The notes: a model not told the origin generated them from the letters alone. DNA of 46,235 bases from an uncultured Lachnospiraceae bacterium (GCA_946405625.1 CAMJHQ010000027.1:1-46235); one strand, 5' to 3'; numbered from the stretch's first letter, positions 7,561 through 17,572 are shown. Numbers and translations: made by a program.

Positions 7561-9917
7561 CCTTCCACCAGGAACAGGACACCTCTTACATTCGGAAGTG
7601 ACGTAAGAGAATTAACTATTGAATAAATAACTATTCTGTCACCTGCTGTAACATCTCCTGTCAGAAATTCATCCGAAAGATCAAGAGTCGCAGTTCCGTT
7701 CATAACTGTGATGCTTCTCACCTCAGTACCCGCAGGTAATACATTATATGCGATCAGCTGCTTCATTACTGCCTCGGACGCTGATTCATCAGATGAAATG
7801 GTTACATATGCCATAACCTTTCTGAGTCTATTACCATGATCGTTCGGAAGATACAGGATAACCTCGCCCTTGTTTACAGCAGAGTCTTCTGCATCATCAT
7901 AATAGAAAAATGCGTTATCTCTGTAAGTTGTAGAATCAATAGTTTCGCCTGCAGCATTTACCACGGTAATAACTGTATCGCCTGTTTTTCCAAGGCCGCT
8001 TACACTCTTAACTATTGCAGCCTTACTGAGGAGCAGCTGTTCCTCGGTTAGTCCTTCCTCCATAAGAACAAGAACTATATTTCCGTCTTTATCAATATTG
8101 TAACCCGTAAATGTAAGCCCATTCAGCAGCTGAAGCTGATTCATTATTTCCTCCACAGAATCAGAAATAGAATCCGGCTGCTTGAGCTGATATCTTTCAT
8201 CATCAGGAACAACACTGATATCATCAACATGATACAACTGAACTGTTCCTGCCGTATCCGATATACTTTCCTGAGTTGACTCTTCGGTTGAAGGCGCACC
8301 GGCAGTACATGCAGTAAAAATCTGCGAAGTCAGCATAAACCCGGCAAGAAGAAAGATCATAAGAGTTTCTTTTGCTTTTTTCTTCGCTTTGGCCTCTTTC
8401 ACCTTTATTTCCTTCGCTGTCATTTCATTCAGCTGCTCGGTATCAAAGGCCACATCAAACATTTCCTTATCAACAGCAGCATCTGTCAAGCTGTCAAGTG
8501 CTATCTTCTGAGTAAGCGGAATTCTTACCGAAAATGTAGTTCCCTTGCCTGACTCACTGTAAAGTCTTACAACACCCTGATGCGCATTTATAATATTTCT
8601 TGTAATTGAAAGTCCGAGTCCGGTTCCTCCCGTATCACGACTTCTTGCCTTATCAACTCTGTAAAATCTCTCAAATACTTTATCCTTCGAATCATCCGGA
8701 ATTCCCACTCCGGAATCAGCTACCTTGATGTAGAAAAATCTCTGATCCGAATTAAGAGAAACTCTGATCCAACCATTATCAACGTTATACTTGACTGCAT
8801 TTTCCACAAGGTTGGAAATGGCAAGTGAAAGCTTAACACTGTCAACCTCAGCCTTAACATCACGATAACTTTCGTAATTAATCTCAATTCCTCTCTGCTT
8901 TGCAAGAGGCGAAACCGTTTTAATTATTCCGTCAAGCAATTCGTTAATGCTTGCATCCTCAAAGTTCATCGCATTACTGTTGCGATCTGTTCTGACAAGA
9001 GTAAGGAGATCGTTGATGATCTGTGTCTCTCTATCCACTTCATCAACTATATCAGCCATAAATTCTCTGTAATCATCGGCCGTCGCACTCTCATTCTGAA
9101 GCAGTGATTCAGCAAGAACCTTCATCGATGTTACAGGCGTCTTAAGCTCGTGACTCACATTTGACACGAATTCCTGACGCGCCGAATCGACTGTTGCAAG
9201 CTTCTCGAGCACGGCATTATAGTTACGTGCAAGAGCCTTCGTCTCCTTAAATCCCTTCTCTTCGATTTTGTCATGCAGATTACCTTGAGATGTATGATAT
9301 ATCTGCCTGTTAATAGAATCCAGACGTCTGACTGCAATCTTTACAATAAATGTAAGAAGACAGATATTTATTGCAAGTATCAATGCCATCAGAAGAATAC
9401 TCTGACGTGATATCATTGAAATATTATTCTTAAGTCCCGACAAAGAAGCAGTGGATACGATAACTCCGAGAGTTGTATCATCTCTCTCAATCGGAAGAAT
9501 TACCTCGGCATAATTTCCTCTGATTCTTTTGATGCTTTCAACTTCACCGGTCATTACACTCATTACATCGCCGCTTACAATATAGTCGCTCTGCTTAAGG
9601 ACATAGGTATCCTTGATTATCTGATAATTCCTCGAAATGACCATAATTCGTCCGTCGGCGAAATATGCTGATTCGTTAATATCCGTATCAAGCGAAGTAT
9701 CCTCTGTCTTCATATCCAGCTTGTATAGAGCCAGATCATTTGCAAGTCTGACAGCTCTTCTCTCGGTATCATCAAGAAGATTATTGATCTCATTCCTGTT
9801 CATCAGATCTATAATCCCTTTAAATGTAACCAGCGAAGATATCAGCATAATGATACTGACAGTTACAATAATAAAGGACTTTATACTTATGTAATGTTTC
9901 TTTCTGTTTTTATTCAT
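7494..9917 (-). CDS. Sensor histidine kinase fused to a C-terminal GerMN region
   Basis: The 807-residue protein begins as a WalK/PhoR-like sensor kinase: transmembrane helix about 13-33, extracellular sensor about 34-170, second helix about 172-195, HAMP-like segment, HisKA with VSHELKTP (His256), and HATPase_c with SNLVENAVKY, DSGVGIP and GGTGLGLS. After a Lys-rich linker a third hydrophobic segment (about 518-536) is followed by Cys537 and a ~270-residue extracytoplasmic region resembling two GerMN domains. Topology works: three membrane passes leave GerMN outside. The C-terminal part looks like a former lipoprotein joined in frame. An internal start (ATG near 8423) is possible but lacks a strong ribosome site. 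The ATG overlaps the ppk stop by 4 bp. No cognate response regulator is adjacent. Confidence 0.88.
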   Translation of the reverse strand: MNKNRKKHYISIKSFIIVTVSIIMLISSLVTFKGIIDLMNRNEINNLLDDTERRAVRLANDLALYKLDMKTEDTSLDTDINESAYFADGRIMVISRNYQIIKDTYVLKQSDYIVSGDVMSVMTGEVESIKRIRGNYAEVILPIERDDTTLGVIVSTASLSGLKNNISMISRQSILLMALILAINICLLTFIVKIAVRRLDSINRQIYHTSQGNLHDKIEEKGFKETKALARNYNAVLEKLATVDSARQEFVSNVSHELKTPVTSMKVLAESLLQNESATADDYREFMADIVDEVDRETQIINDLLTLVRTDRNSNAMNFEDASINELLDGIIKTVSPLAKQRGIEINYESYRDVKAEVDSVKLSLAISNLVENAVKYNVDNGWIRVSLNSDQRFFYIKVADSGVGIPDDSKDKVFERFYRVDKARSRDTGGTGLGLSITRNIINAHQGVVRLYSESGKGTTFSVRIPLTQKIALDSLTDAAVDKEMFDVAFDTEQLNEMTAKEIKVKEAKAKKKAKETLMIFLLAGFMLTSQIFTACTAGAPSTEESTQESISDTAGTVQLYHVDDISVVPDDERYQLKQPDSISDSVEEIMNQLQLLNGLTFTGYNIDKDGNIVLVLMEEGLTEEQLLLSKAAIVKSVSGLGKTGDTVITVVNAAGETIDSTTYRDNAFFYYDDAEDSAVNKGEVILYLPNDHGNRLRKVMAYVTISSDESASEAVMKQLIAYNVLPAGTEVRSITVMNGTATLDLSDEFLTGDVTAGDRIVIYSIVNSLTSLPNVRGVLFLVEGKNIESFHEVVDLSIPLEFSDE

Positions 9918-12013
9918 GATTCCTCTGGAAGCGGATTGTTTACTGCCTTATATGCGTCCTCGAAGAAGATTTCCTGTGCATTTACGGCAGGTTCTGTATG
10001 CTCCACATATTTATAATCACCGTTGCTGTCTGAATATCTGGCTTTAACATTATCCTTCAGCTCAATATCAAATAAATATCTGAGCTTATCCTTCAATTCA
10101 GTATCATATATCGGTGTTGCAACCTCAACACGTCTAACCGTATTTCTGGTCATGAAATCAGCTGAGGCGATGTACATTTCTTCCCTCTCGCCTTTGCCGA
10201 AAATGTATATTCTTGAATGTTCGAGATATCTTCCCACGATACTGATTATACGAATATTATCAGTTTCACCCGGTACTCCCGGATGAAGACAGGATATGCC
10301 TCTTATGACCATATCTATCTTTACTCCGGCCTTAGATGCCTCGATCAGCTTATCTATAATCTTCTTATCGGTAAGTGAATTAATCTTTATTCCGACATAA
10401 GCATCACCGCCGTCTCTGGCAATCTGAATCTCTCTGTCGATCTTATCGATAACCTTATTCTGCAGACATTTAGGTGCGACCAGAAGACACTCTGTCGACT
10501 CCATTACCTCGCCAAGAGAAAGCGCCTGGAATACTCTTGCTGCTTCGGCACCTATCTTTTCATTTGCAGTCATGAGACAAAGATCTGTATAAAGACGTGC
10601 TGTCTTCTCATTATAATTTCCCGTACCGATCTGAGTTACATACTTAACTCCGCCTTCCTTCTTCATAGTGATAAGGCAGAGCTTTGAATGAACCTTGAGT
10701 CCGTCAAGTCCATATATAACATGACATCCGGCCTGCTCAAGCTGTCGTGACCACTCAATATTGTTCTCTTCATCGAATCTTGCCTTCAGCTCAACCAGAA
10801 CATCAACCTGTTTTCCGTTCTCGGCAGCTTCAACAAGAGCCTCTACGACCTTACTGTGCTTGGCAAGTCTGTAAAGAGTCATCTTGATCGATACAACGTC
10901 GGGATCGTTTGCAGCCTCACTCAGCATATTAAGAAATGGTCTGATACTCTCATACGGATAATGCAGAAGCTTATCTTTCTCTATAATCTGCGGAAGCAGC
11001 GGAAGCTTCTCATCAAAATCAGGAGACCTCTGCGGAATCCTCTTGTTGAAGAACAGTTCCTCGTTATGTCTCAGATTATCCTGAATCTCAAAAAGGAATG
11101 ACAGGTCAAGCGGACTTGAAACCTTGAAGATCATTTCCATATCAATATGAAGATATGAAACAACTGTTGCAAGCGTCTTCTTATCGATATCTCTTGTATA
11201 CTCTATTCTGACAGGCTGCAGACGACGTCTCTGCTTGATCACCTCAGCCATATGGTCGCGGTAATTCAGTTCCTCATCATAAACCTTATCCGCATCTATA
11301 TCTGCATTTCTCGTTACTCTGATAAGAGATTTTCCGAGAATACTATATCCATGAAAAACAATAGGAAGGAAATGTAATATAAGCTCCTCAGCAAGCATAT
11401 AATGTCCTTTTCTTCCCGGAATCTCAATAAGTCTCTTAAACATTCCCGTATTGCATGGAACGATACCTATACTTGTCTTTGTTGTCTTGGAACCCTTTCC
11501 GGTCTTGCTGTTCTTGCTCTTTCCGGATTCAAGTAATGCCATTGCACAAATGTCATTATTCTTTATAAATGGAAACGGCTGCTTCTTTGTAACAATGTTC
11601 GGTGACAGAAGCGGCATGATTTCTCTCTCGAAGTACTGCTTAAGATAATCACCTTCCTTTGCATCAAGCTTTGCAAAGTTTATAAGCGTTATCTCGTGCT
11701 TCTCGAGTTCAGCCATAAGCTTGTCATATGAAGCATCCTTTCTCTTTGACAGGATCTTTACCCTTTCTCTGATAGCCTCCAGCTGTTCAGAGTCCGTCAT
11801 ATGAGTTTTGTTTTCCTTATGATTTTCTTCCAGAAGCATCTGGTCATGTATCGAACCGACACGCACCATAAAAAACTCATCCAGATTTGACTGAAAGATT
11901 GATAAGAAACTGAGCCTCTCACATAAAGGAGATCTCTCATCTTCCGATTCCTCTAAAACCCTCTCGTTAAATCTGAGCCATGACAGCTCACGATTCTCAT
12001 ATAATGTGCTCAC
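9914..12013 (-). CDS. ppk1: Polyphosphate kinase 1
   Basis: The ~699-residue enzyme polymerises ATP gamma-phosphate into polyphosphate. The N-terminal motif ENRELSWLRFNERVLEE, the HSKLCLI catalytic-histidine motif, and the later HPGVPGETDNI and LEHSRIYIF segments place it in the PPK1 family, and its length fits. The reading frame extends upstream to a TTG at 12052, but I choose GTG at 12011-12013, which has a GGAGGGG ribosome site 4-5 nt before it. The TTG has none. The stop overlaps the downstream kinase start (ATGA), so the two are translationally coupled. A pairing of polyphosphate synthesis with an envelope kinase is suggestive but unproven. Confidence 0.95.
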   Translation of the reverse strand: MSTLYENRELSWLRFNERVLEESEDERSPLCERLSFLSIFQSNLDEFFMVRVGSIHDQMLLEENHKENKTHMTDSEQLEAIRERVKILSKRKDASYDKLMAELEKHEITLINFAKLDAKEGDYLKQYFEREIMPLLSPNIVTKKQPFPFIKNNDICAMALLESGKSKNSKTGKGSKTTKTSIGIVPCNTGMFKRLIEIPGRKGHYMLAEELILHFLPIVFHGYSILGKSLIRVTRNADIDADKVYDEELNYRDHMAEVIKQRRRLQPVRIEYTRDIDKKTLATVVSYLHIDMEMIFKVSSPLDLSFLFEIQDNLRHNEELFFNKRIPQRSPDFDEKLPLLPQIIEKDKLLHYPYESIRPFLNMLSEAANDPDVVSIKMTLYRLAKHSKVVEALVEAAENGKQVDVLVELKARFDEENNIEWSRQLEQAGCHVIYGLDGLKVHSKLCLITMKKEGGVKYVTQIGTGNYNEKTARLYTDLCLMTANEKIGAEAARVFQALSLGEVMESTECLLVAPKCLQNKVIDKIDREIQIARDGGDAYVGIKINSLTDKKIIDKLIEASKAGVKIDMVIRGISCLHPGVPGETDNIRIISIVGRYLEHSRIYIFGKGEREEMYIASADFMTRNTVRRVEVATPIYDTELKDKLRYLFDIELKDNVKARYSDSNGDYKYVEHTEPAVNAQEIFFEDAYKAVNNPLPEES

Positions 12014-12070
12014 TGTACCCCTCCGATCGTTAATAACTTCACCCTTTACCAATACGAATTACAACATATT

Positions 12071-12079
12071 ATTTTACCA
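12071..12079 (-). promoter_or_regulatory. Candidate extended -10 promoter for ppk1
   Basis: On the minus strand TGG-TAAAAT forms an extended -10 element about 58 bp before the chosen ppk1 start. No convincing -35 hexamer is present. The preceding terminator at 12125-12174 means the ppk1 transcript needs its own promoter in this gap. Confidence 0.4.
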
Positions 12080-12124
12080 CATAATTTACTCATCTTCCAG
12101 TTAACTTCTTTATATGAATTCTTT

Positions 12125-12174
12125 TTAAAAACGTGAAAGAGGAACCGATAACCTTAGGTTAATCGATTCCTCTC
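12125..12174 (-). terminator. Terminator after the heptad-repeat lipoprotein gene
   Basis: Arms at 12138-12153 and 12158-12174 form a ~16-bp hairpin with a 3-4-nt loop, directly after the stop at 12180. On the minus strand a short spacer precedes a run of T (GTTTTT). Confidence 0.75.
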
Positions 12175-12179
12175 TCTGA

Positions 12180-14777
12180 TCATCTATCTGAATTTACACC
12201 GTCTGTCTTTATGATAAATGTAACGCTTCCCTTCATCTTATCAGACTTACCGCCAAACGACTGATAATCGTAGCCTGACTGTCTGAGTTCGTTGATCCTC
12301 TTGGTAAGGGTATTTACATCCATTTCCTTTTCTTTCAGTTTATCCATTATCTCATTCGTAGCATCATCCAGCTTTTTGCTTCCGTCAACAAGCTCCGGAG
12401 ATGCGGCACTGAGTTTATCCGATCCCTCTTTAAGCTGTGTAGTACCGGCATAGAGCTTTGCTGAACCTTCACTCAAAGCATCCGCTCCGCTGCTGAGTGT
12501 TCCGAGTCCCTGATGAAGAGTATCAGCACCTTCGGACAGCTGTCCGAGACCGTTCGTAACCTGAGACGAACCGTCCTTTAGAGCACCGGCTCCTTCCTTA
12601 ACAGCCTTTGCGCCGGTCTTCAGCTTTGCATTATTTCCTGTAAGTGTATCAAGCCCGTTATTAAGAGTATTTATGCCGCCCTTAACCTGGCCTGCTCCTG
12701 TCTTAAGCTGTCCTATTCCTTCATTCATCTTTCCCGCACCGTCTTTAAGCGCCTTTGAATTGTTATCAAGTGTTCCGAGTCCCGAGCTCAGATCATTTGC
12801 ACCCTCTGCGAGCTGTCCGACTCCGGAATACAACTGTTTTGCTCCCGCACTCAGGTTCTCTGCTCCCGACTTCAACTGAGATACTCCACCGTTAACAGCT
12901 TCCTCATAACCGAGAACTGTTCCCAGAGCACTGTCTGCTCCATAAGCCTTGCTGTATTCCGCAAGTTGAGCGCTGTAAGTATTTACTGCCTGTGATGCGC
13001 CGATCACATTTTCATTTCCAGCTGCCGCCTCTGCTGCTGCAGCTGCTGCGGATGCTGTAGCATCTGTAGGTGATGCTCCCGAATCTATAGCCGCCTGATA
13101 TGCCTCCGGAAATACTGAAGCATATACCTGACTGTATGCACTTGAATAAGAATCAGATGCCGATTTAACCGCATATTTCAGGTTTTCTATATTCTCCTCT
13201 GTTGGTGTTCCGCCTGCACTTGCCTCGATTTCATTCTTCTTTTCATGCAACGCGCTGAACATTCCCGACATCTGAGACTGCATTTCACCGAGTCCCGAAT
13301 CAAGACTGCTTATGCCCTGAACAAGTCCCGGATTCTCAGCACTTTCATTATAAAGTCCCGGCATTATCTGTCCATTGATTGCCGAAGATATCTTGTCTGC
13401 GCCCTTATAAGCACTGTTAACACCTTCAGTATAGTTTTTTATTCCGTTTTCAAGACTGTTTGCTCCACCTTGAAGCTGAGAAGCTCCGGCTTCAAGAGAC
13501 TCGGCGCCTTTGCCAAGCTGCTTTGCACCGCTTGCAGCACTTGATACACCGTTTGTATAATCAGTGATACCCGTCTCAAGCTGAGCTGATCCCTTCTCCA
13601 AGCTGTCTGCTCCGGATGTGATCTTATCCGATCCGTTCTTCGCTGTCTTGATTCCTTCGGACAGCTGTCCCGCTCCCACATCGAGCTGTGCCGCGCCTTT
13701 ACTGAGTTCGCCTGCACCCGAATCAAGCTGTCCCGCACCTGTATCGAGCTGTGCTATTCCATTTCCAAGCTGTACTACTCCGTTTGAATATTCTTCAATT
13801 CCGTCTGTCAGCTTATCCATTCCGCTGCTATACTGAGATGCCATATCATCCAGCGTATCCTCGAGTTCTGATACATTTATCTTATCCTCAGATCCGAACA
13901 TATCTGTTGTTGCAACAGTCATAGCCATATCAAAGTTGAAGCTCTCTGTATCGGCAGTCATTTCGAAATATTCAGGTATCAGCTCCTCATCCTCATCTAT
14001 TCCAAGGCTCTCGGAAAGTCCCGGCATTCCGAGACCGATAACTATATATCTGTCACCGTCCGAAACAACTTTACCGTTCACTGCCTTAACATTGCTGAAA
14101 TTATCGCTGTCGAGTACGAGTCCGGTAGCCATTGAGAAAGGAGTGTAGATATCTCCTTCTTTTGAATTGTTGATATAATCAAATCTTACCGTAACCCTGC
14201 CGCTCTTTCCTGCCAGCTCCTCAGCACTGATGTCCTTTCCGTCAAGCTTATAGCTTACCTTAACCTCTACAGGAAGCTTATCCTCACTTCTTCCCTGATA
14301 AACTATATCCGCACCATCAGCCTGCCAGGTCACCTTATTGCCATTAACCTCACAGGTTTCATAACCGTTCACGTTTTCTATATCCTTGAGTGACGAGTTG
14401 TCATCCAGTACGTCCTTTCCATCCGGATTCTTCAGCCATTCGTTTACTATGACATCAGAAACATTTCCTTCAGCATCTCCGAAGACATATACTGTTTCAT
14501 CCTTCAGGGTCTCAGTCTCTGTCGAACCCTGCTTCTTCAGATTCTTTTCGGAAAATGTACCATCACTATCCATGGATTCACTTAAAATATTTACAAGTTC
14601 CTGTTCATCAGCTTCGAGAGCATCTGCCTCAATCTCACCTGATCCGATTGCTCCGGGCTCGGCTACCGCAGTCTTTACTTCTGCAGTTCCGCAGCCTGAA
14701 ACCGAAATGAGCATTGATACCGCGATCGCATTTGCGAGCATTCTTTTATATAAATTCTTCTTAAACATTTTCATCAT
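12180..14777 (-). CDS. Putative lipoprotein with LxxG heptad repeats, exporter partner
   Basis: The 865-residue protein starts with a lipoprotein signal peptide (hydrophobic stretch, lipobox SVSGC, Cys29). An N-terminal extracytoplasmic domain follows, then a long region dominated by seven-residue repeats of the type GAxQLxxG / GAxxLxxG, interrupted by an Ala/Ser-rich segment. This matches the xxxLxxG repeat proteins (YhgE/Pip-like) often found beside MmpL exporters. The first ATG overlaps the exporter stop. An AGAGAGG ribosome site abuts that ATG, so ATG at 14768 (better spacing) may be the real start. Likely co-transcribed with the exporter gene. Role inferred: long helical extracellular partner of the exporter. 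Confidence 0.87.
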   Translation of the reverse strand: MMKMFKKNLYKRMLANAIAVSMLISVSGCGTAEVKTAVAEPGAIGSGEIEADALEADEQELVNILSESMDSDGTFSEKNLKKQGSTETETLKDETVYVFGDAEGNVSDVIVNEWLKNPDGKDVLDDNSSLKDIENVNGYETCEVNGNKVTWQADGADIVYQGRSEDKLPVEVKVSYKLDGKDISAEELAGKSGRVTVRFDYINNSKEGDIYTPFSMATGLVLDSDNFSNVKAVNGKVVSDGDRYIVIGLGMPGLSESLGIDEDEELIPEYFEMTADTESFNFDMAMTVATTDMFGSEDKINVSELEDTLDDMASQYSSGMDKLTDGIEEYSNGVVQLGNGIAQLDTGAGQLDSGAGELSKGAAQLDVGAGQLSEGIKTAKNGSDKITSGADSLEKGSAQLETGITDYTNGVSSAASGAKQLGKGAESLEAGASQLQGGANSLENGIKNYTEGVNSAYKGADKISSAINGQIMPGLYNESAENPGLVQGISSLDSGLGEMQSQMSGMFSALHEKKNEIEASAGGTPTEENIENLKYAVKSASDSYSSAYSQVYASVFPEAYQAAIDSGASPTDATASAAAAAAEAAAGNENVIGASQAVNTYSAQLAEYSKAYGADSALGTVLGYEEAVNGGVSQLKSGAENLSAGAKQLYSGVGQLAEGANDLSSGLGTLDNNSKALKDGAGKMNEGIGQLKTGAGQVKGGINTLNNGLDTLTGNNAKLKTGAKAVKEGAGALKDGSSQVTNGLGQLSEGADTLHQGLGTLSSGADALSEGSAKLYAGTTQLKEGSDKLSAASPELVDGSKKLDDATNEIMDKLKEKEMDVNTLTKRINELRQSGYDYQSFGGKSDKMKGSVTFIIKTDGVNSDR

Positions 14778-16876
14778 CCTCTCTGTATTTGATTTGGTAC
14801 AAACGATACTTCTTTACGCTTACCGAAGCCCATCGACGTATGAACTATCAATCCGTCAAACAGTCTCAGTACGGCAGGAAGAAGAAGTATAACCGTAAAC
14901 ATGCTTATCACTGCTCCTCTTGCCATAAGTACGCATAAAGAACTGATCATATCTATCTTTGAATACATTCCTACACCAAAGGTTGCTGCAAAGAAGCTGA
15001 GTGCGCTGACTATTATAGAATTTATCGAGCCCTTAAGTGCCTCTGTTGCTGCAGCCGCCTTTTCCAGTCCTGCAATTCTTGCATTCTTATATTTGTTGGT
15101 CATGAGAATCGCATAATCTACCGTAGAACCAAGCTGAATGGTTCCTATTACTATGGATGCTATAAACGGAAGTGTTGTTCCCATATAGTACGGTATTCCC
15201 ATATTTACAAAGATAGCCACCTCTATAACACCTACAAGGATTACAGGCAGTGACAGAGATCTGAATACGAAAAGTATTATGAGTCCTACCAGCAGTATCG
15301 ATACTGTATTTACTGTACTGAAATCGTGATCTGTTATAGTTATCAGATCCTGAGTACATGGAGCTTCTCCTATCAGCATTCCCTTTGAATCATATTTATC
15401 AAGGATCTTGTTTATCTCTGCACATTGTCTGTTTACTTCATCTGTAGCCACCTTATATTCCGACAGAATGAACATAAGCTTATATTCACCGTCATCAAAG
15501 GTTTCCTTCAGCTTATCCGGTATCATTTCATCCGGAACCGCAGAACCCACCAGGCTGTCCAGACTGATAACCTGCTTAACGCCGTCCAGCTCAGACACTT
15601 CATCTGCGAAGCTCTTAACTGCCTTTCTTTCAAGGCCACTGTCCAGCATTACTATATGTGTCGAGTTCATTTCAAAGTTTTCCAGGAGTTTTGAGTTTGC
15701 GACTATACTCGGCAGATTCTCAGGAAGCGATGTATCAAGGTTGTAATAAACCTTGTTGTGTGCCTGTCCGTGATATGCCGGATAGATAACAGCCGCAGCA
15801 AGTATAAGGAAAATGTAGAAGTGCTTCACTACCCATCCGCTGACTCCCGAAAGATCCGGAAGCAAAGGTCTATGGCTTGTCTTTCTTATTGCACCCTCAA
15901 AGCAGAGGATCATTGAAGGAAGTATTGTTACACAGCAGATAACACCGATCACTACACCCTTTGCCATAACGATTCCGAGATCAAGTCCGAGAGTAAAGCT
16001 CATGAACATCAGTGCCACAAAACCAGCAACAGTTGTAATAGAACTTCCTACAACCGAGATCAGAGTTTCATTTATCGCCTCAGCCATTGCTTCATTCTTG
16101 TTATCATTTTCTTTCTTCTTATCCGAATAGCTGTGCCATAGGAAGATTGAATAATCCATCGTTACCGCCAGCTGGAGAACAGCTGCCAGCGCCTTTGTTA
16201 CATAAGATATCTCACCGCCGACCACATTCGATCCGAGATTATATATGACCGCGAATCCTATCGATACCATGAAAAATACCGGTATCAGGAAGCTATCCAT
16301 TGTAAATGTGAGGACCAACATGCAAAGTACAACTGCGATAAGTACATATACCGGAACCTCCTTATCACTGAGATTCTTCGTATCTACAACTATTGCCGAC
16401 ATACCGCTGAGAAAACATTTTTCATTCATAACTCCTCTCAGCTCTTCAATCGCTTTCATTGTCTCGTCGGCCGAAAGCGTCGTATCGTAAATGACCATGA
16501 GCAGCTTCGCGTCACCGTTTGACAGCTGACTGCGATACTTCTCCGGAATAAGCTGTTCAGGCATTCCCGTTCCCAGTGCCCCCTCCCAGAGGATACGTGT
16601 AACGTGAGGAACCTCCTTCATCTTATCCACCATTTCGGTAATTTCCTTATCCTTCATTCCTTCCACTACTACCATTGAGAAGGCTCCGGTCCCGAAATCC
16701 TTTGCCAGGATATCCTGTCCCTTCATTGTTTCTATGTCCTTCGGCAGATAGGTAAGGATATCATAGTTAGTCCTCGTATTGATGTACCCTATCACCGACG
16801 GGATAAGAAGCAGTAAGGCTATTATCAGGATCGGGATTTTCTGTCTCACTACCGTTTTTCCGAATTTTTCCATAAT
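14774..16876 (-). CDS. MmpL/RND-family membrane exporter
   Basis: The ~700-residue protein shows the duplicated RND layout: one N-terminal helix, an extracytoplasmic loop, five to six helices, then the same pattern again (second loop about 390-520, helices about 530-690). It belongs to the YdfJ/MmpL group of lipid or hydrophobe exporters; the substrate is unknown. An upstream ATG at 16885 contains the GGAGG ribosome site, so the ATG at 16874-16876 is the better start. It overlaps the heptad-repeat lipoprotein gene. A strong hairpin terminator sits only ~30 bp before the start. The nearby divergent TetR gene is a plausible regulator by position. Confidence 0.9.
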   Translation of the reverse strand: MMEKFGKTVVRQKIPILIIALLLLIPSVIGYINTRTNYDILTYLPKDIETMKGQDILAKDFGTGAFSMVVVEGMKDKEITEMVDKMKEVPHVTRILWEGALGTGMPEQLIPEKYRSQLSNGDAKLLMVIYDTTLSADETMKAIEELRGVMNEKCFLSGMSAIVVDTKNLSDKEVPVYVLIAVVLCMLVLTFTMDSFLIPVFFMVSIGFAVIYNLGSNVVGGEISYVTKALAAVLQLAVTMDYSIFLWHSYSDKKKENDNKNEAMAEAINETLISVVGSSITTVAGFVALMFMSFTLGLDLGIVMAKGVVIGVICCVTILPSMILCFEGAIRKTSHRPLLPDLSGVSGWVVKHFYIFLILAAAVIYPAYHGQAHNKVYYNLDTSLPENLPSIVANSKLLENFEMNSTHIVMLDSGLERKAVKSFADEVSELDGVKQVISLDSLVGSAVPDEMIPDKLKETFDDGEYKLMFILSEYKVATDEVNRQCAEINKILDKYDSKGMLIGEAPCTQDLITITDHDFSTVNTVSILLVGLIILFVFRSLSLPVILVGVIEVAIFVNMGIPYYMGTTLPFIASIVIGTIQLGSTVDYAILMTNKYKNARIAGLEKAAAATEALKGSINSIIVSALSFFAATFGVGMYSKIDMISSLCVLMARGAVISMFTVILLLPAVLRLFDGLIVHTSMGFGKRKEVSFVPNQIQRG

Positions 16877-16906
16877 TGCCTCCATTAAGATGATCAGATT
16901 TTCCGC

Positions 16907-16958
16907 ATAAAAAAACGGATGAAGAATACATTTAATACGCTTAAATGTTCTTCATCCG
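16907..16958 (-). terminator. Strong hairpin between lemA-like gene and exporter start
   Basis: Arms CGGATGAAGAA...CATTTA (16916-16934) and TAAATGTTCTTCATCCG (16942-16958) pair over 17 bp with a 2-nt bulge and a 7-nt loop. On the minus strand this is followed by seven T. Only about 30 bp separate the T-run from the exporter start, too little for a promoter, so it may act as an attenuator in the exporter leader. Confidence 0.88.
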
Positions 16959-17003
16959 ATAAAATATCACCGTAATCCGATTCTGTAATTAGACACAACA
17001 CGG

Positions 17004-17039
17004 CAAATGTTTATTTTTTAGACAAATGTGGTCAAATGT
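17004..17039 (-). promoter_or_regulatory. Candidate exporter promoter with three CAAATGT repeats
   Basis: On the minus strand TTGACC (17030-17035) and TAAACA (17008-17013) are spaced 16 bp. CAAATGT occurs on the plus strand at 17004, 17023 and 17033, spaced 19 and 10 bp, close to whole helical turns, and overlaps the promoter boxes. This could be an operator, possibly for the adjacent TetR protein. The same motif is not evident at the tetR promoter. Confidence 0.45.
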
Positions 17040-17044
17040 ATAAA

Positions 17045-17572
17045 TTATTCATTCTTCTGTCCCGGCTGATATACAAATATCATCTTCGGTCCCTTTGATT
17101 TATGGGAAGCAATTAAGCTTGCCGGAAAATGGGATATCGTAGAATTAAACTGCGATACCATCTTGTTATACTTGAGTCCTGCGCCAACCAATTCATTTTT
17201 CGCATTATCATACTTTGTAAGAGCCTTGGAAACAGCCTCTTCCCCGGTAATTCCCGCCTCTTCGGCAGCAGGTCTTACGATCTGCATTCTCTCCTCTGCG
17301 TTCTTTACAACAAGCTGCTGAGAAGCGCTTGTCATTCCGATAGTCAGCAGCACCGACTGATCCTCAGGCATTTCAGGCTCTATACCCTTTTCCTTCAACG
17401 CCTTAACTATAATTCCGAGATTATGAGTCATATCCCACAGACAGGTATCAATATCGCTTCCCGCATCACGCGCCGCGAGATCCGCTTTATTTACCTTATT
17501 TACCGCTCTGATATATACATATCCCATACCGATTATCAGTATTACCGCAACTATATAAAAAATCGTAAGCAT
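17045..17572 (-). CDS. LemA-family protein
   Basis: The 175-residue protein has an N-terminal transmembrane helix (about 2-22) and a helical extracellular or cytoplasmic body ending in the LemA signature: YNKMVSQFNSTI then FPASLIA near 135-155. LemA proteins are helical membrane-anchored proteins of unclear function. It is followed by a strong terminator and then the exporter genes, and lies divergent from tetR across a 128-bp gap. The start has a GGGGGA ribosome site. Confidence 0.88.
   Translation of the reverse strand: MLTIFYIVAVILIIGMGYVYIRAVNKVNKADLAARDAGSDIDTCLWDMTHNLGIIVKALKEKGIEPEMPEDQSVLLTIGMTSASQQLVVKNAEERMQIVRPAAEEAGITGEEAVSKALTKYDNAKNELVGAGLKYNKMVSQFNSTISHFPASLIASHKSKGPKMIFVYQPGQKNE

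Noticed and set aside
12014-12052. Longer ppk1 start at a TTG codon
   Set aside because: No ribosome site precedes it, while the GTG at 12013 has GGAGGGG at usable spacing.
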